NCBI GenBank assembly: GCA_025360665.1
Contig: JANYBU010000070.1
Span: 1-5,280 of the forward strand
Length of the DNA: 5,280 nt
From: Nitrospira sp.
Lineage (GTDB): Bacteria > Nitrospirota > Nitrospiria > Nitrospirales > Nitrospiraceae
Reading direction: 5' to 3'
Positions within the stretch are counted from its first letter, which is position 1. The number at the start of each line of letters is the position of its first letter. A model generated the notes under the pieces. That model did no database searches and had not been told where the DNA came from. It worked only from the letters and a program-made list of their open reading frames with translations. Position numbers and translations under genes: made by a program. Positions 5,229 to 5,280 of the stretch are shown piece after piece.

Positions 5229-5280
5229 ATGATGCCAGGCATGGTGATCGACATGGAAGAAGCACGGCTGCAGACGATTG
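5229..5280 (+). CDS. Possible start of an integrase-core (rve) transposase, cut by the window edge
   Basis: The frame reads MMPGMVIDMEEARLQTI and continues off the right edge. From memory this resembles the first residues of a group of integrase-core transposases (VIDMEEARLQT followed by a helical DNA-binding region) common in Nitrospira and other environmental bacteria. Only 17 residues are visible and no catalytic residue is included, so the call depends on that resemblance and on the direct repeats just upstream. The same frame is open back to an ATG at 5196 inside the second repeat; ATG 5229, 5232 or 5241 are all possible starts, and none has a strong ribosome binding site. It is transcribed away from xseB. 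It could instead be an unrelated gene. Confidence 0.4.
   Translation, partial: MMPGMVIDMEEARLQTI

Noticed and set aside
5054..5254. Minus-strand frame of 66 codons upstream of xseB
   Set aside because: It covers the xseB promoter and both direct repeats, overlaps the xseB start in another frame, and shows no protein-like features.
1..5280. CRISPR array, tRNA/rRNA, riboswitch, toxin-antitoxin or defence locus
   Set aside because: Scanned both strands; no regularly spaced repeats beyond the two copies near the right end, no clover-leaf or conserved RNA motif, and no such protein families.

Overview
The window is an ordinary bacterial chromosomal segment of moderate GC, densely packed with housekeeping genes. 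It holds six complete genes, one gene cut by the left edge, and the probable start of a mobile element at the right edge. The gene set, the codon use and the style of several proteins (the membrane-anchored M23 peptidase, the GalE-like epimerase, the possible transposase start) remind me of Nitrospira-type (Nitrospirota) genomes. That assignment is an inference from memory; no marker gene in the window proves it.

Layout from left to right. Bases 1-608 (minus) carry the first 202 codons of formate-tetrahydrofolate ligase (fhs), which runs off the left edge. It is preceded by an extended -10 promoter and a perfect 12-bp palindrome. Bases 777-1814 (minus) encode a single-pass membrane M23 (LytM-type) peptidoglycan endopeptidase with its own sigma-70-like promoter. 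Bases 1938-2285 (minus) encode the CutA divalent-cation tolerance protein. A gene-free stretch of about 380 bases then separates cutA from a divergent gene at 2670-2990 (plus), a single-domain rhodanese with a strong promoter and ribosome binding site.

From 5085 down to 3059 (minus) lies an apparent three-gene operon: xseB (exonuclease VII small subunit), tlyA (rRNA 2'-O-methyltransferase) and an extended-SDR NAD-dependent sugar-nucleotide epimerase. It meets the rhodanese gene tail to tail across a short hairpin at 3006-3027. Upstream of xseB the last ~130 bases contain two 22-bp direct repeats with 35-bp periodicity. They are followed on the plus strand by a reading frame starting MMPGMVIDMEEARLQTI, which looks like the start of an integrase-core (rve/DDE) transposase. 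This is the least ordinary part of the window.

The genes do not form one pathway: one-carbon metabolism (fhs), cell-wall remodelling (M23), metal tolerance (cutA), sulfur transfer (rhodanese), DNA repair (xseB), ribosome methylation (tlyA) and cell-surface sugar supply (epimerase). Several starts were shortened from the longest possible frame because a Shine-Dalgarno sequence or promoter element decides them. I do not see a CRISPR array, RNA gene, defence system or other clearly undescribed system here.
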